This document shows positions 11,780 to 23,037 of a stretch of DNA of 64,000 nt, in pieces. Position 1 is the first letter of the stretch. Every line of letters begins with the position of its first letter. The notes under the pieces were generated by a model that had not been told where the DNA came from, ran no database searches, and saw nothing but the letters and a program-made list of their open reading frames with translations. Source of the DNA: Cladorrhinum sp. PSN259 (lineage: Eukaryota > Ascomycota > Sordariomycetes > Sordariales > Podosporaceae); NCBI GenBank assembly GCA_033725935.1, contig MU867068.1, positions 372,001 through 436,000 on the forward strand, in the 5' to 3' direction. A program made the position numbers and the translations under genes.

Positions 11780-12999
11780 ATGGCGGATGTACCTCTGTAT
11801 GTGGTCTCCGACTACTCCTCTTCGGAGCGCCGCATAACCCCATCTTGGTCTATTGCGCAGCTCAAGACCAAGCTGGAGCCTATCACCGGCATTCCTCCTT
11901 CATGCCAAAATATCTTCCTCAAGACGTCGTCCAACGAGAAGATCCCGATCCAAGGTCCAGATGAGGAGGCGGTCTACCTGCAGAGCTTTCCGCTAGCGCC
12001 TTATGCCGAATTACAGGTTAGTGAGACGAATCCGATTTCCATGTGGTCTTGAGTCTGTTCGGCCGCACACGGGCCATCAAAGTGCAAGTGCACATGGTGT
12101 GGCGCTACCATCTTGCTCTTGACATATCCGCGGACGTATTGCGAAACCCCCGAGACAAGGGGCCCGGCGCGGCAGCACGACTGGACGGCGTTATTGTAGC
12201 GCGTGGCGCGTAAGGTGTAGTGTTACTATTCGCGGTTTGATTTCAGAGACTGCTTTCGAAATCCTGCTGTTGCCGGTATCGACCGGCATGGGAAGAGCGA
12301 CAGGCCTTCGGTGTCCGCTGCCTCTTCGTCTCTCAGTGGTCCAACACTCGCTTCAAGGGGGGCGTGTGCCTCTCCTGAACATCGTCTTGGGCTTACTCCG
12401 AAGCCGTGAGGCTGTTCCGACCCTCCCACTCGCTTCTGTCGATTCGCTGCCAGCTAAGATAGAGTCATTCACGATGTCAGCTATGAGACCCGCATGCTAA
12501 CTGGGCTTGGCAGGTTGTTGATACGCGGCCTGTCTCTGCAAGACCCAATTTTTCAAGCGCGGCTGGCGTTGAAAAATTTGTGCTCCCTGAGGAAGAGTAC
12601 GAGAAGAAGACTGATTCTGTACTCGCGTGGAAGAAGAACCAGAAGCTCGGGCGCTTTGACCCAAACGCCCCCAGCCACGAGCAAGCCAAGATCGCCACTA
12701 TTGCTCAGGAGATCGAGGCTCGCGGCATTGCGGTGGGTAAGCGCTGCAGGCTCGGTGGGGACGATACCAGGCGCGGAGAGATCAAGTACGTGGGTGAGGT
12801 CAGTGAGATCCCTGGACTTGGTGCGTGGGTAGGCATTCAGCTGGATGAGCCGGTTGGTAAGAACGACGGCAGCGTGGGAGGGACTCGTTATTGGGGCGAA
12901 TCATCGGACCTCAAGCATGGTGTATTCGTGAGACCCGAACGGGTAGAGGTTGGCGACTACCCTATGTTAGATGATCTTGAAGACATGGAGGAGATTTGA
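11780..12999 (+). CDS. ALF1: tubulin-folding cofactor B (Alf1/TBCB), Ubl and CAP-Gly domains
   Basis: Exons 11780-12016 and 12514-12999 are joined by a phase-0 intron of 497 nt (GTTAGT...GCTAAC...GGCAG), giving 240 residues. Family role: cytosolic cofactor in alpha-tubulin folding, working with cofactor E. Seen: N-terminal ubiquitin-like part (about 1-85, MADVPLYVVSDYSSSERRI onward); a charged linker with KFVLPEEEYEKKTDSVLAWKK (100-120); a C-terminal CAP-Gly domain (about 154-222) with GKRCRLGG, GLGAWVGIQLDEPVGKNDGS and HGVFVRPE; and an acidic tail EDMEEI. The intron length is unusual for this genome. The exon join is supported because LQ-VVDTRP continues the frame and domain order. Confidence 0.92.
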
Positions 13000-15026
13000 G
13001 ATGGATCACTACGCCGTCTCATGCGCCCCATGGGAATCTGGGCGCCATCTCCACTTACCCTAGCCTTCACTAGATCATTGGTTGCAGATACCGATATTGA
13101 GATTTCCCATGGCCTCATTCTCAGATCCATCACGCCGCATATAGCGTGCATAGGGCCGTCCCGATGCTCTAGCGGATCGATATCGAGCCCCAATTTAGGG
13201 GAAACTGGGTGCTGCCAGACTTGACAAATGCACTAATGCATCTCAAGATTTCTTTTCTCCCCTTTACAGGGCAGCCATTCCGATTGATGAAGCTGAAGAA
13301 CGGGCCGAGAAGTGACCATTCCTAAGCCAGCCAACGCACCTCGTCGGCATAGGCAGAGTGTATGTACTTCTAAGTTGTCTTGCTTGTTGTCTAAGTAGAT
13401 ATTGAAACCCAGGGGAACGAGCTTGCCCCATCACGCCAACACCGCCTCCAAGGGGCGCCCAGCCAGACTGGCGATGTCAGAGGTGCATTTTGTTGTGTAT
13501 TGGGATACCATTTGCCAGGAACACAAATACTATGTCGTTGTAGCCCTGTGTCTGAGGTTCCAAACACGATCGCAAATAAACCCGATAGAGGTTGGACTGA
13601 GCCAAATCCCAAGGCTAACAAGCGGAGAATATCTAGTCTGGAGGCATTGATGACAGCCCAGGCAGGGCTGGATTTGCATTTAGCCGTATCGTGATGTGTG
13701 AATCTTGATGCAAGGGGCTGTCAGGGTCTTGTAACACCCTGTGTGTGAGCTGCCAGCCGCACAGTAATTACCCCTGAGTGGTACCGTGAATCTCATCAAG
13801 ACCACATTTGAGAGGTCGGGTTGCGGTGTCGATTGCAAGATGCTGGAACTTGAGATGTAAAAAATTATTTGTATCAAATTGAGTTCTAGGAATTTGTAAC
13901 TCTCGCAAGACATAGCTCATGTATTGAGTCTTCTGAACACGATTGTTGGAAACCTATTTTGACAGGTCTTGGGGGGTTTTCATGGTGCCGCCAAGCACCA
14001 CAACACCAATGCGTTCGTTGTTGTTTGGCATCTGAGACTCATCACGTCGATCACCACAGGGAGCTGCAAAGCATTATTTAGGACGATTGCCAAGTGCTGG
14101 GGATGAAAAAAAAAAAAAAACTCCGAGCGAGCGAGATATTTACGCCTCGAAACAAGATGTGTTTTCCAAGAAGGAGAAATGCCGTTTCTTGATGCTGCAT
14201 TGGAAACAGCCAGAAAGGGCAACAACAAACATAGACTGCTTGCCCTTGAGTGAAGGCTCGGCAAGAAACTCGGTCGAGCGATGCAGCCTCATAGATGCCT
14301 TCGCAATCACCAAAAATCTCGACCCCAAGAAATGATATCGATTTATCCCTTCATTCAGTAGACGTTGTGATCTTGTTGGTGGAGAGAGGCAGTACTCAAG
14401 TTTGCGGGTCCCAGGTTGCTTTGAGCAGCAAGAGGCACTAAAACAATTCCAAAACGTCTCCTTCCCCAATCCATCCACATTCCTCTGCCTTTGCCCTTGT
14501 CGCGCACGACCTTATCACTTGGAAGCTGAGAGATAATCGATTGGATAGCATGTTACACCGACGTACGGAGATACTCGGCCAAAGGGCGACGATGGCTGCC
14601 GGGCATTCCGTACCCGATTAACAACCCCTCCATCATGCCTCGCTCCCTTGCTTGCTCTGCGACCTGCCGCGCCAGCTCTCCATCCGACTTGGCCGAGCTG
14701 CTGCTGCCTCTTTCTTTCTCCGTCCCAGCATTGTGGCATACACTTGTCCCGACGATCAGGAAATCAGGAAACCAGGCGCAACAAAGAAAAAGACGAGGTC
14801 CCGTGGCCATGCTCCTTCGGCAGACGTGACGCTGCGGTGCGCCGCTTCCCGTTGTCGCCAAAACATTTTGATCCTGTCAGCCCATTTCCATCCCTTGGTC
14901 CCCACCACCCTCCCCTTCGTCCTTTACAATTGAATCAACAATTCTCCGATTCCAGCTTGCCGTTCAACCGACAGCTTCCTTCCAGTCTGCCCTGCAGCGA
15001 CGTCGACCGTCGCCGGCGCTGGAACG
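13000..15026. other. spacer between ALF1 and the RING gene
   Basis: No gene is recognised. It contains an A-run near 14105-14119, and the last 100 bp are the likely leader of the RING gene. Confidence 0.5.
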
Positions 15027-16764
15027 ATGGCTTCGATGCGGTGGTTGTTCGCTTTGTCCCTCCTCTGGCCTAATATCTTCGCTCAGAATGTGAGCATATT
15101 CTCCATGGACGACGTGCCGGCGTGGCAGAAGGCCTCGCTCATGCACCTCCAAATCGGTGCCCCCGAGAGTCGTGATGCCGCACAGCTCGTATACGACGTC
15201 TACCCGTTGACCGCAAACGTCGGGTTGAACCAAAGCAGTTCGACGAGAAACGTGAGACACCCGAAGCCGTGTACCCAAGACTAAGTGTGCTGTGATCGGT
15301 GCTAACCCGTCCCAGGCTGTCTGGATTCGTGGCAACTTGGTGTATGCTGAATACCCCGCCGCCTATGGACGCCTGCGGGATCCCGATCCGATTGCTTTCC
15401 TCAGTTGCGACTTTGAAAACTCGACTGAGGTCTTTCAGCAAGTTCTTGTCGACTCAAAACCGAGGGCAGTTCTGCTATACAGCTTAAGAGGAAACTGCTG
15501 CGGGATGACTCAGGTATTCAACTTTAACTACACGTCAGTATTCACCATGGCGAACTCGGAGGAGGCTATCGGGGCGATGAACAACACCAGACAGGCCGGG
15601 GGTATTGCTTCGGCCACCATTCTAGGAGATACGAATACCACAGATACCGATCCAGTGGTCCAGGAAAGGGGTGGAAACAACTCTGCAGTTGCTATGAGCA
15701 TTCTGTATAGTATAACAGGGCTCATCACACTGCTCTTTCTCGTCATCATTGGTACCGGTGCCTTCAGGGCTCATCGGTATCCCGAACGGTACGGCCCAAG
15801 GTCTGGGTATGGCGGGCGGCCGCGACAGAGCCGCGCTAAAGGTTTGGCGCGTGCAGTGCTGGAAACGTTACCGATTGTCAAGTTTGGTGATCCAGCACCA
15901 GCTAAACCCGACCCGGCTTTGGAACTGGAATCTCAGATATCTCGCTCGTCTCCTGAGCCGGGGATGGGAACGAGGCTGTCGGCCATTCCAGAGGAGCCAA
16001 AGACACCCATGACGCCAATGAAGCGTCAGAGTGAAATCGTTCCGATGTCGGGTGCTGTACAACAAGACAGCGCATCACAACCGTCCGCGGCGATGGTTAC
16101 TGGGTTGAGCAGTATTAAAGAGAATGACGACACTATCCAAGACAGCCGACCCTCGGAGGAGCACCTTGGGTGTTCGATTTGCACCGAGGATTTCACTGTC
16201 GGGGAAGATGTTCGTGTCCTCCCGTGTGACCACAAGTTTCACCCAGCTTGCATTGACCCCTGGTTGGTGAATGTGTCTGGGACATGTCCATTATGGTGCG
16301 TTTTCAATATCCTTTCCTTTTTGAACTTGCTTACTGACACCGGCTTTAGCCGTCTCGACCTCCGACCGCAGAGTGAGCAAGGGATACTCAACTCGGGCGA
16401 TCTCGTGCCGCCTCTTGCTGATGAGTGGAATGGCAATCCAGCAACAGGCACTGCCGCAGCAGCAACAACAACCCAGCAACGACGGCGATCATACCGCCTG
16501 CTTGACTTGCACCGCTTGCGCCAGGCCTCTGTTGAAGAGCGTATCGAGATTCTCAGGAGACACCGCTCACAGCAGCAAGAGTTGTCGGCAGCCGCATCGT
16601 CCACAGAGTTGGAAGAACAGCGTGGCCGCAGAGCGAGCCTGGCAGACCGACTTAAAGATAAGTTCCGGGTACGGACGAGGGCGCAGTCTCCTGATCCATT
16701 GGAACCAACAACAAGCGAAGGGCAACCCACGACAACAGCAGCGGCTGCCGCGACAACTACTTAA
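15027..16764 (+). CDS. PA-TM-RING-H2 membrane E3 ubiquitin ligase
   Basis: Exons 15027-15251, 15316-16295 and 16350-16764 give 539 residues. Likely endomembrane ubiquitin ligase. Seen: signal peptide (1-20, hydrophobic, ending IFAQ); a luminal protease-associated-like region (about 21-180, including ENSTEVFQQVLVDSKPRAVLLYS); one transmembrane segment at about 203-225 (SILYSITGLITLLFLVIIGT); a basic juxtamembrane region; a RING-H2 finger from C361 to C402 (C-x2-C, LPCDHKFHPACIDPWL, TCPLC); and a Q/A/T-rich C-terminal tail. Intron 1 is 15252-15315 (64 nt, phase 0). Intron 2 (16296-16349) is 54 nt, a multiple of three without a stop, and splits the codon of the last RING cysteine. Splicing restores CPLCRLDL, so removal is needed for an intact finger. 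Substrates are unknown. Confidence 0.9.
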
Positions 16765-19700
16765 TACAACACAGGTCTTAATGATGAATTTAATGGCTTC
16801 AATTTGAATCGATACAACTCGGGTTAAAGTTGGGGGAAGAGAGGAAGTTAATATTGAGCTGATTTTCAGCCACACCCACGGCAATGACAACAAAATGGCA
16901 TCTAGCCATTTACTACGACGCACGACACGACAAACGGAAAAAACCCTCGGCTGACTGGATCAAGACCGGAAGAAACGGAAAGCATTTATGGCACACGGAT
17001 CACATTCATCGGGTTAACGGGTAGACTGCACTATCTTGTTTGGGACCTTGGGCGTTCTTCAGGAATATCTCTCTATATCTCGGTCAGGTTGACAACAGCG
17101 AAAGTCATATCGGCTGAAGCATATTGTATGGCGTTTTTATGAGCATGCCTTTGGTTTTGGTTTTAGGAGGAAAGCGGGAAATTCAGAGGTGGTTCGCACA
17201 CGTGCGAAACTACCAAAAGGACGAATGAACAAGACTTTGCAAGCACAACCAACTCTACTGTGGGCGGGTCGTGGAGACGATTATTTTTATAGATGAGATA
17301 TTTGCGATTAACATGAGTTGGTACTGGATTAGTTAGTGATACGAATTGCTTTTTGCTGAGAGAGAGATAGCGGCTCGATAAGACAAACATAACAGATATT
17401 GAAGAGAGAAAAAAATAAGAAAAATAATGAATGATTCAAAATAACAGAATAACAGAGCATCAGTGGTTGTTTCTTATTATCTCTCTTGTTTTTCTATGGG
17501 GAGCTGAAAAGTAAAGTTGAGTCAAAAAGAGAGAGAGAGACACAAATTCCCTTCCGGTTGTGTAACCCTTTTATTTTCTGAGTTGCTCGTATGTCGTGTT
17601 TTGTGTATGTATAAGTGAATCTTATTGCTGCGACCTCTGTTTGTGGTACCTACCTTTTTAGGATATATATATCTCGAATCCTCAGATGCGATTGCACTTT
17701 AATGTGTTTGTTGCTCAGCAGCCCCCTATTTTCAAGCCTCATAGATAGATAGATTGTACGGAGAACTTTATTTTATTTTATATATAAGCATATCTTGCCT
17801 TTTGTTGTCGTCAGCTATTTATACTATCGGAGAATTCTTGTAACTTTTTTTTGTTTTGGTTTTGTTTACTACTATGCATTTAATCGAATCGAGATCTTGC
17901 GGCACGGGGCGGGCGGGCGGCTGAGATGGATGGATTGACACAAGAGAGAGAGAGAGAGAGAGAAAGAGAAACCTGAAGATAAGACACAAGAAGAAGAAGA
18001 ACCCCTGGAACCGAGTGACCGGGATCATGGGGGCATGACATCCATCCATGGCAAGGGATGGGATGATGATGGCTTGGAGAGTCGGGGCGGGAGCACGGAC
18101 CCCGGGGTTGATTGGCGCAGGGATCGATTGGGCGTTTGATTTATTTTTATTTTTTACTTTTCTTTTGGTCTAGGCTATATCGGGGAATTCGATTGGATTT
18201 GATTGGATTTGATTGGATTTTGGGTGTGGGGCATCGTCGACTCTTTCTTGATCAACAACAATATGCATTGTTTTAAAGCGTGTGTTGTGTGTGTGTGTTT
18301 GGTTTATGCTAATGCGTTTGGTTTTTTTTTTTTTTTGGTGGATTCTATTTTAAGGAGCAAAAAAAGACTTGACCGAGAAAGGTGGGTGAGGTGGATCTTT
18401 TGATCGATATGTTCCAGGTGGTTTTCAGGCAAGCTGGTGGGAACTGCATTCATTATGAGATACTCAAAATAATGGGCAGTCACAAACTGTTGTCACTTGA
18501 GGTACCTGGGTAGGTAATGTGGAGTTTTGGTTGGAGATCTCATGTCTGTTAGTGAACTCTAATTTTAATATGTGAAAACGATCATCTCTACTAGCCTCTA
18601 TAACAGACAAGAGTTCGGCATCTGAAGCTGTGGCAAGCAAGACGGGAGACTCGATAGAGTCCGGCAAAATCTTGGTGAAAGGAAATTGGTTGATCTCAAC
18701 ACCACTGTATGGAGCGATGGACTCTTTCCGATAATTTCATCTCACGTATGGGAGTACACCACTACTGCAAGCTAAACTGGCATCAACTGATGTGATGTCG
18801 ACTTGTCACTTTGATGTTGCTCCTCCCTTGCCGATGTTATCAACAGCTGGGCTCTTTTTGGTGATAAGCCGAAAATCCATCATATGTCACATCTCACATT
18901 GTTTGAGAAGGACAGCATCGTCTCGTCCCAGGGGTGTTTTTTTTTTTAACTTGAGCCCCTCTCGAGGATACCACGCACAGCTAGAGTCTGAGCAAGCTCG
19001 AGCATCGGGCCAAGAGTGGTGCCTACCTACCAACTTCTTGCCAGGAAGAAGCGAAAGTCCAGGTGCCAGACCGAGAGATAATACCGTTGATTCCGTGCAA
19101 GCCACAGTGGGGGCTGAGTGGAATTCCATCCCTTCCAGGTTTGGTGTCAAAAAAGAAGCTAAAAGATCGAGTCCAAGTGGGCCAGCTCCTTCCGTTGTTC
19201 GTGTTGACTTCTCATCTTGGTAGTTTCCCAGTTGGCAACTTAGAATCTGTCAGTGGGGGCCTCAGTCACGCAATCTTCTTGATGCAAGCCTGGGAACACA
19301 GGGCCACCAGAGGCGCTTGCGTTATGTGCTTTGACTGGCTCAGCTGCCTGGCTACACCAGCAAAAGCCGGCTGCTTTGCATCTTGTGCCTTCCCTGCAAC
19401 GCATCCAGCCGCAACATCCTCACCTTCCCTCTGGGATCAGAATCTCATCAAAGCACTGATTCAGACTCATAGAATACCAAAGAGCCAAGGTGATCAGGTA
19501 GCTGACGAACGCTTCGATGGCCATCTTGAGGTAGCACCGAGGACAGCGTGGCGCACCAGCTTCGCCGACCTAGAATTCTCACTCGCTCCTTCTCCTCGAT
19601 CATGTCTTGGATATTCAGGATGTGAGACCGCGATTTCCGGCCTGAATACCACAGAAGATAAGATGCAAGTCAGCCTTGAAGTCCCCTGGTCCTCGCATAC

Positions 19701-20065
19701 ACAGGGACAACCCTTCCAACTTTTCGGGAGCCTTCAGATATGTGGCGGTCATTTGGGTATTTCCCCTCAGCTCTACCGGGAAATGGTTTTTTTCTTTTCC
19801 GAGTCTTTGTCTTTACGACCTATCTACTTTTACTTACCCTTCCCATCTGGTAGTATATTAGCCCGCTGCTAGTACACATAACCCCCTACAACCCCCTCCC
19901 CCCTTGCACCATCTTCCCTTCCGTGTTGTCTTTCTTTTTATCTTCACGTATTATGAAATACCCTGTGTTTTTGTACGCACCCTCGGTGACGACCCGCAGC
20001 ACTCCTGGCTCAGAGTTCCAGGTTTTCCTTGATGAACGCCTTCGAATGGAGCATCACTAACCACA
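16765..20065. other. 3.3 kb spacer with simple repeats
   Basis: No gene is recognised. It contains GA-rich microsatellites (17529-17543; 17944-17970) and three exact 10-bp GATTGGATTT units (18191-18220). An open frame of about 270 codons at 19063-19872 has no recognisable domain and lies in the probable promoter and leader of the next gene. Confidence 0.5.
18191..18220. repeat. 3 x 10-bp tandem repeat GATTGGATTT
   Basis: Three perfect tandem copies of GATTGGATTT with a fourth partial copy after them. Each contains the reverse of a CCAAT core (ATTGG). Confidence 0.9.
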
Positions 20066-21780
20066 ATGGCACCTTCTCGATGGCTCGCTTTGCGGAACGC
20101 GACGATGGGCGTGAGCGAGATATACACTGAGCCGCTCTCTGGCATGGTCATTAGTGTCATCCTGGCCATGATCTCGCTTGTTATTATCTCGGCGTTCCTG
20201 AGTATGGCTTCACTCGGAGAGAGACAAAATGATGGGAGTGCTAACAGTATCCATTGTGACAGCCCAGAGGTATCTGGCGGTTAAGGTCTGGAGCAGACTC
20301 CCCTTTGTTCAATGGATCGTCTTTGCGATATACGCAGATTCATTCCTGTTTGTGTTTGCTACTGGCATACTACAGTTTGGATTTGGCGTTGGATACTCAA
20401 TGTCCGTTTGCGAGTCCGCCATTCTGCTGTGTTTGGCCTGTTATGTGACGACCAAGGTAGGCATTTCCGACCGAGATCTAGAAAGCAACTGCAGAAATAC
20501 TGACAACATTTGCAAAACAGATCGTTCGTATTCCCCCCCCGGTACCCCCATATCTGGGCGCTATTTACTGACCATTCATCAGTTGATCTATATCTTCTTA
20601 GTTGAGAAGGCGGTATGTTAAACAGACCACTACTTGCGTCGGTCATCCACTTATCTGACATTCTCAAGTTCATCATACGGTCGGGCACCAAAAAATTACG
20701 GATGCGGTCGAAGCTCTATCTCTTCAACTCGTTTGGCATGATTGGCGTATACTGTGTCGTAGTTGTGCTCAACTTCATCTAGTCGGTCTCCCTCTTGATT
20801 TCTCACCAGAAAGTTTACTGATAGTGGCCAGTCGTATCACGAGGGTGGAAAATGGCCAGTGCATAATCGGCATGCAAAGGATGGCCATGATTCCTCTGAT
20901 AACCTTTGATCTTCTCGTCAATGTCTACCTCACCCTGGTATTTTTGATACCTCTTACCAGACTCTACACCTACAAAAACTTCCAGGAAACTGCAGGCAGT
21001 AGGAGACTTCGAACTGTGGCCATCAGAACCTTTGTTGGGTGCATCTGCACCTTGACCAGCAGCATCGTCAACCTATCAGTGCTTATGGCGCTTGATGGTG
21101 AGCCGGGCTGGGTGTGCCTGATGTGTTGTAATAGTGATATTCTCTTCAGTGCAATTGTCATCCAATGGGTCACATCCCGCGACAGCACCAGCAGTGCCTC
21201 AAACGAGTCTCAGTCTGCCTCTCGACCTCGCAGCGATAATGGCGAGGAACTCGGAGGTCTTCATCGTCAACGGGGCGGGCGTCGCCAGGACGGCGATGAC
21301 CACACCGACATCAAACCGGCTGCATCTCACCACAAGTCCCAGCTTGCTCTGTCTACAGAGGCCATCGTCTCGGATGCCGCCGAAATCTCGGTCGCTAATA
21401 CGGATCATGGTGACATCTCACCCTGCAGCAATAACACGTTTTACGAAGACAAGTATCGAAATGCTCACCACCATCCTATTACTGCTTCATCCGAGGACGA
21501 GCCTACCGGTCGGATGCCACGTATTCCCCCAGCTGCCGCTCGATATCATACAGCGTCTACTTCGGAGGTACGCGTTGATGTCGACTACGGAGCCAGTTTG
21601 AGCAGCGACATTGAAGGGAATGAGACGACTTTGGGTAATTCGATTGTCATTGGATCCGGGACCAGTGTAATTAGCGGGAGCGGGAGCGGTAGTACGAGAA
21701 GAGCTAAGGGGTCTCCATGGAGGTATACCGATGGGGCGGTTACTGGTGTGAAGGGTGGTCATGGCGATGGTGGGATTTGA
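20066..21780 (+). CDS. fungal-specific seven-helix membrane protein, receptor-like
   Basis: Five exons are proposed: 20066-20201, 20263-20456, 20583-20612 (only 30 nt), 20669-20781 and 20832-21780, giving 473 residues. Seen: seven hydrophobic helices in the order GMVISVILAMISLVIISAF; VQWIVFAIYADSFLFVFATG; VCESAILLCLACYVTTKLIY; NSFGMIGVYCVVVVLNFIY; MAMIPLITFDLLVNVYLTLV; a segment around IRTFVGCICTLTSSIVNLSV; and WVCLMCCNSDILFSAIVIQW. A long Ser/Asp-rich hydrophilic tail (about 170 residues) follows. This is the topology of a G-protein-coupled receptor with a cytoplasmic tail, but ligand and coupling are unknown, so 'receptor-like' is inference. Exon 3 is fixed by the join K-LIYIFLVEKA-FIIRSG. 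The last intron needs a weak GTCGGT donor (20782-20831, 50 nt) to remove an in-frame stop and give NFIYRITRVENG. Confidence 0.75.
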
Positions 21781-23037
21781 AGGGGATGATGATAATTCGG
21801 GTTTATGAAGTAAAGTCGATCATTCAAAGAAGCAAAAAAAAAAAGAAGAAAAAAAAAGGAATGAAATGAAAAGGATGTTAGCATGAATACATAATATCCT
21901 CCTCTCGTCCTAGCGAGGATTTCCGCCCTAATGATGCCTTTCCTTTTCTGTTTTTTTTTAGTTTTTTTATTTCGATAATGTACTTGGGGAGGTAGGTGTT
22001 GGGAGATATTCTTGAGAGTGAGTACCTAGTAGCATTGATTAATTAGTTAGCTGACTAAAATATATATTGAGAAAACAAAGTGGTTGCTTCCCTCCCCCCC
22101 CCCCCCCTTTTTTTTTTTTTTTTGGTTCTCTGTAAAGGTTGAGACCAAAAAGCTCAACCGGCTAACCTAACTAACCCGCTTCCATGTTTAGATTTGGAAA
22201 GGAGGGAGGTAAGGTAAGCCGGGTACGAAAAGCATCAAGGTAAGGTGATGGGTCGATGCCTTTTTACTCTATGGGACGGTCTGAACGGAGGACCTCTAGA
22301 GTCCTTTTACATAGATGGTGGAGCCCGTGAGGGAGGGTACTGTAGCTTAGGTATGGTAGGTAGGTTAGGTTAGATAGTTGGCGTTATTACCGCGCCCAGT
22401 CCAACATTGCGCTATTCGTTGTGTCGTTGCTGGCCAGTTTGGTTTTCTAGGTGGGGTGGTGAGGCTATGTGCATGGTGCTGAGACTGATGCTGATATCCC
22501 CGGATCATCCTCAGGAGATTGACCGACCGGTCTTTGAACTGGAGTTGCTTAGTTGTGCTTCTGCACCCTTGAGGAGAGAGATACTTGAGATAAACAAGCT
22601 CACAAAATATTTTTTAGCAAAACATTGTTTCCGCATACGGCAAATAAGCAGGTTACAGATACCCGACATTTTGAAAGCTCATCAAGCCCATCAATTGAAT
22701 GAAACTCAAAACAGTACAGCAGAATAATATGTAAATGCACAACAAAAAACAACAACTCTACTGTTATTTATGATATGACAATTTCTTGGCTCGCTCCTTG
22801 CATAGTTGGTATTATCATGTCTAACACGGACAATGACGACGACGCCGTCCCCCCTTCTCCTTCCCTTAACCTTCTCCTCGTCATCACCCCAACATCAACC
22901 TAAAGAAGCCGTTTTTGAACCTCTTTCGCTTCCTCATCGAAAATAAAAGGGACAATTTTCCGCCTCAGAAGAAACTCCTTGCTGTTTTTCCAAAGTCATC
23001 TTTCGTATCATCCATCTCTCCTTTTTCTTCCTCCCTT
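21781..23037. other. convergent 3' flanks with a C14T16 tract
   Basis: Spacer between the seven-helix gene (+) and NIC96 (-). It holds purine-rich runs and a C14 run followed directly by T16 (22094-22123), plus GGTAGGTAGGTTAGGTTAG-like simple sequence near 22355-22375. No gene is recognised. Confidence 0.5.

Noticed and set aside
19063..19872. 269-codon open frame upstream of the seven-helix gene
   Set aside because: No known domain or repeats, and it sits where the promoter and leader of the next gene are expected. Expression data could revive it.
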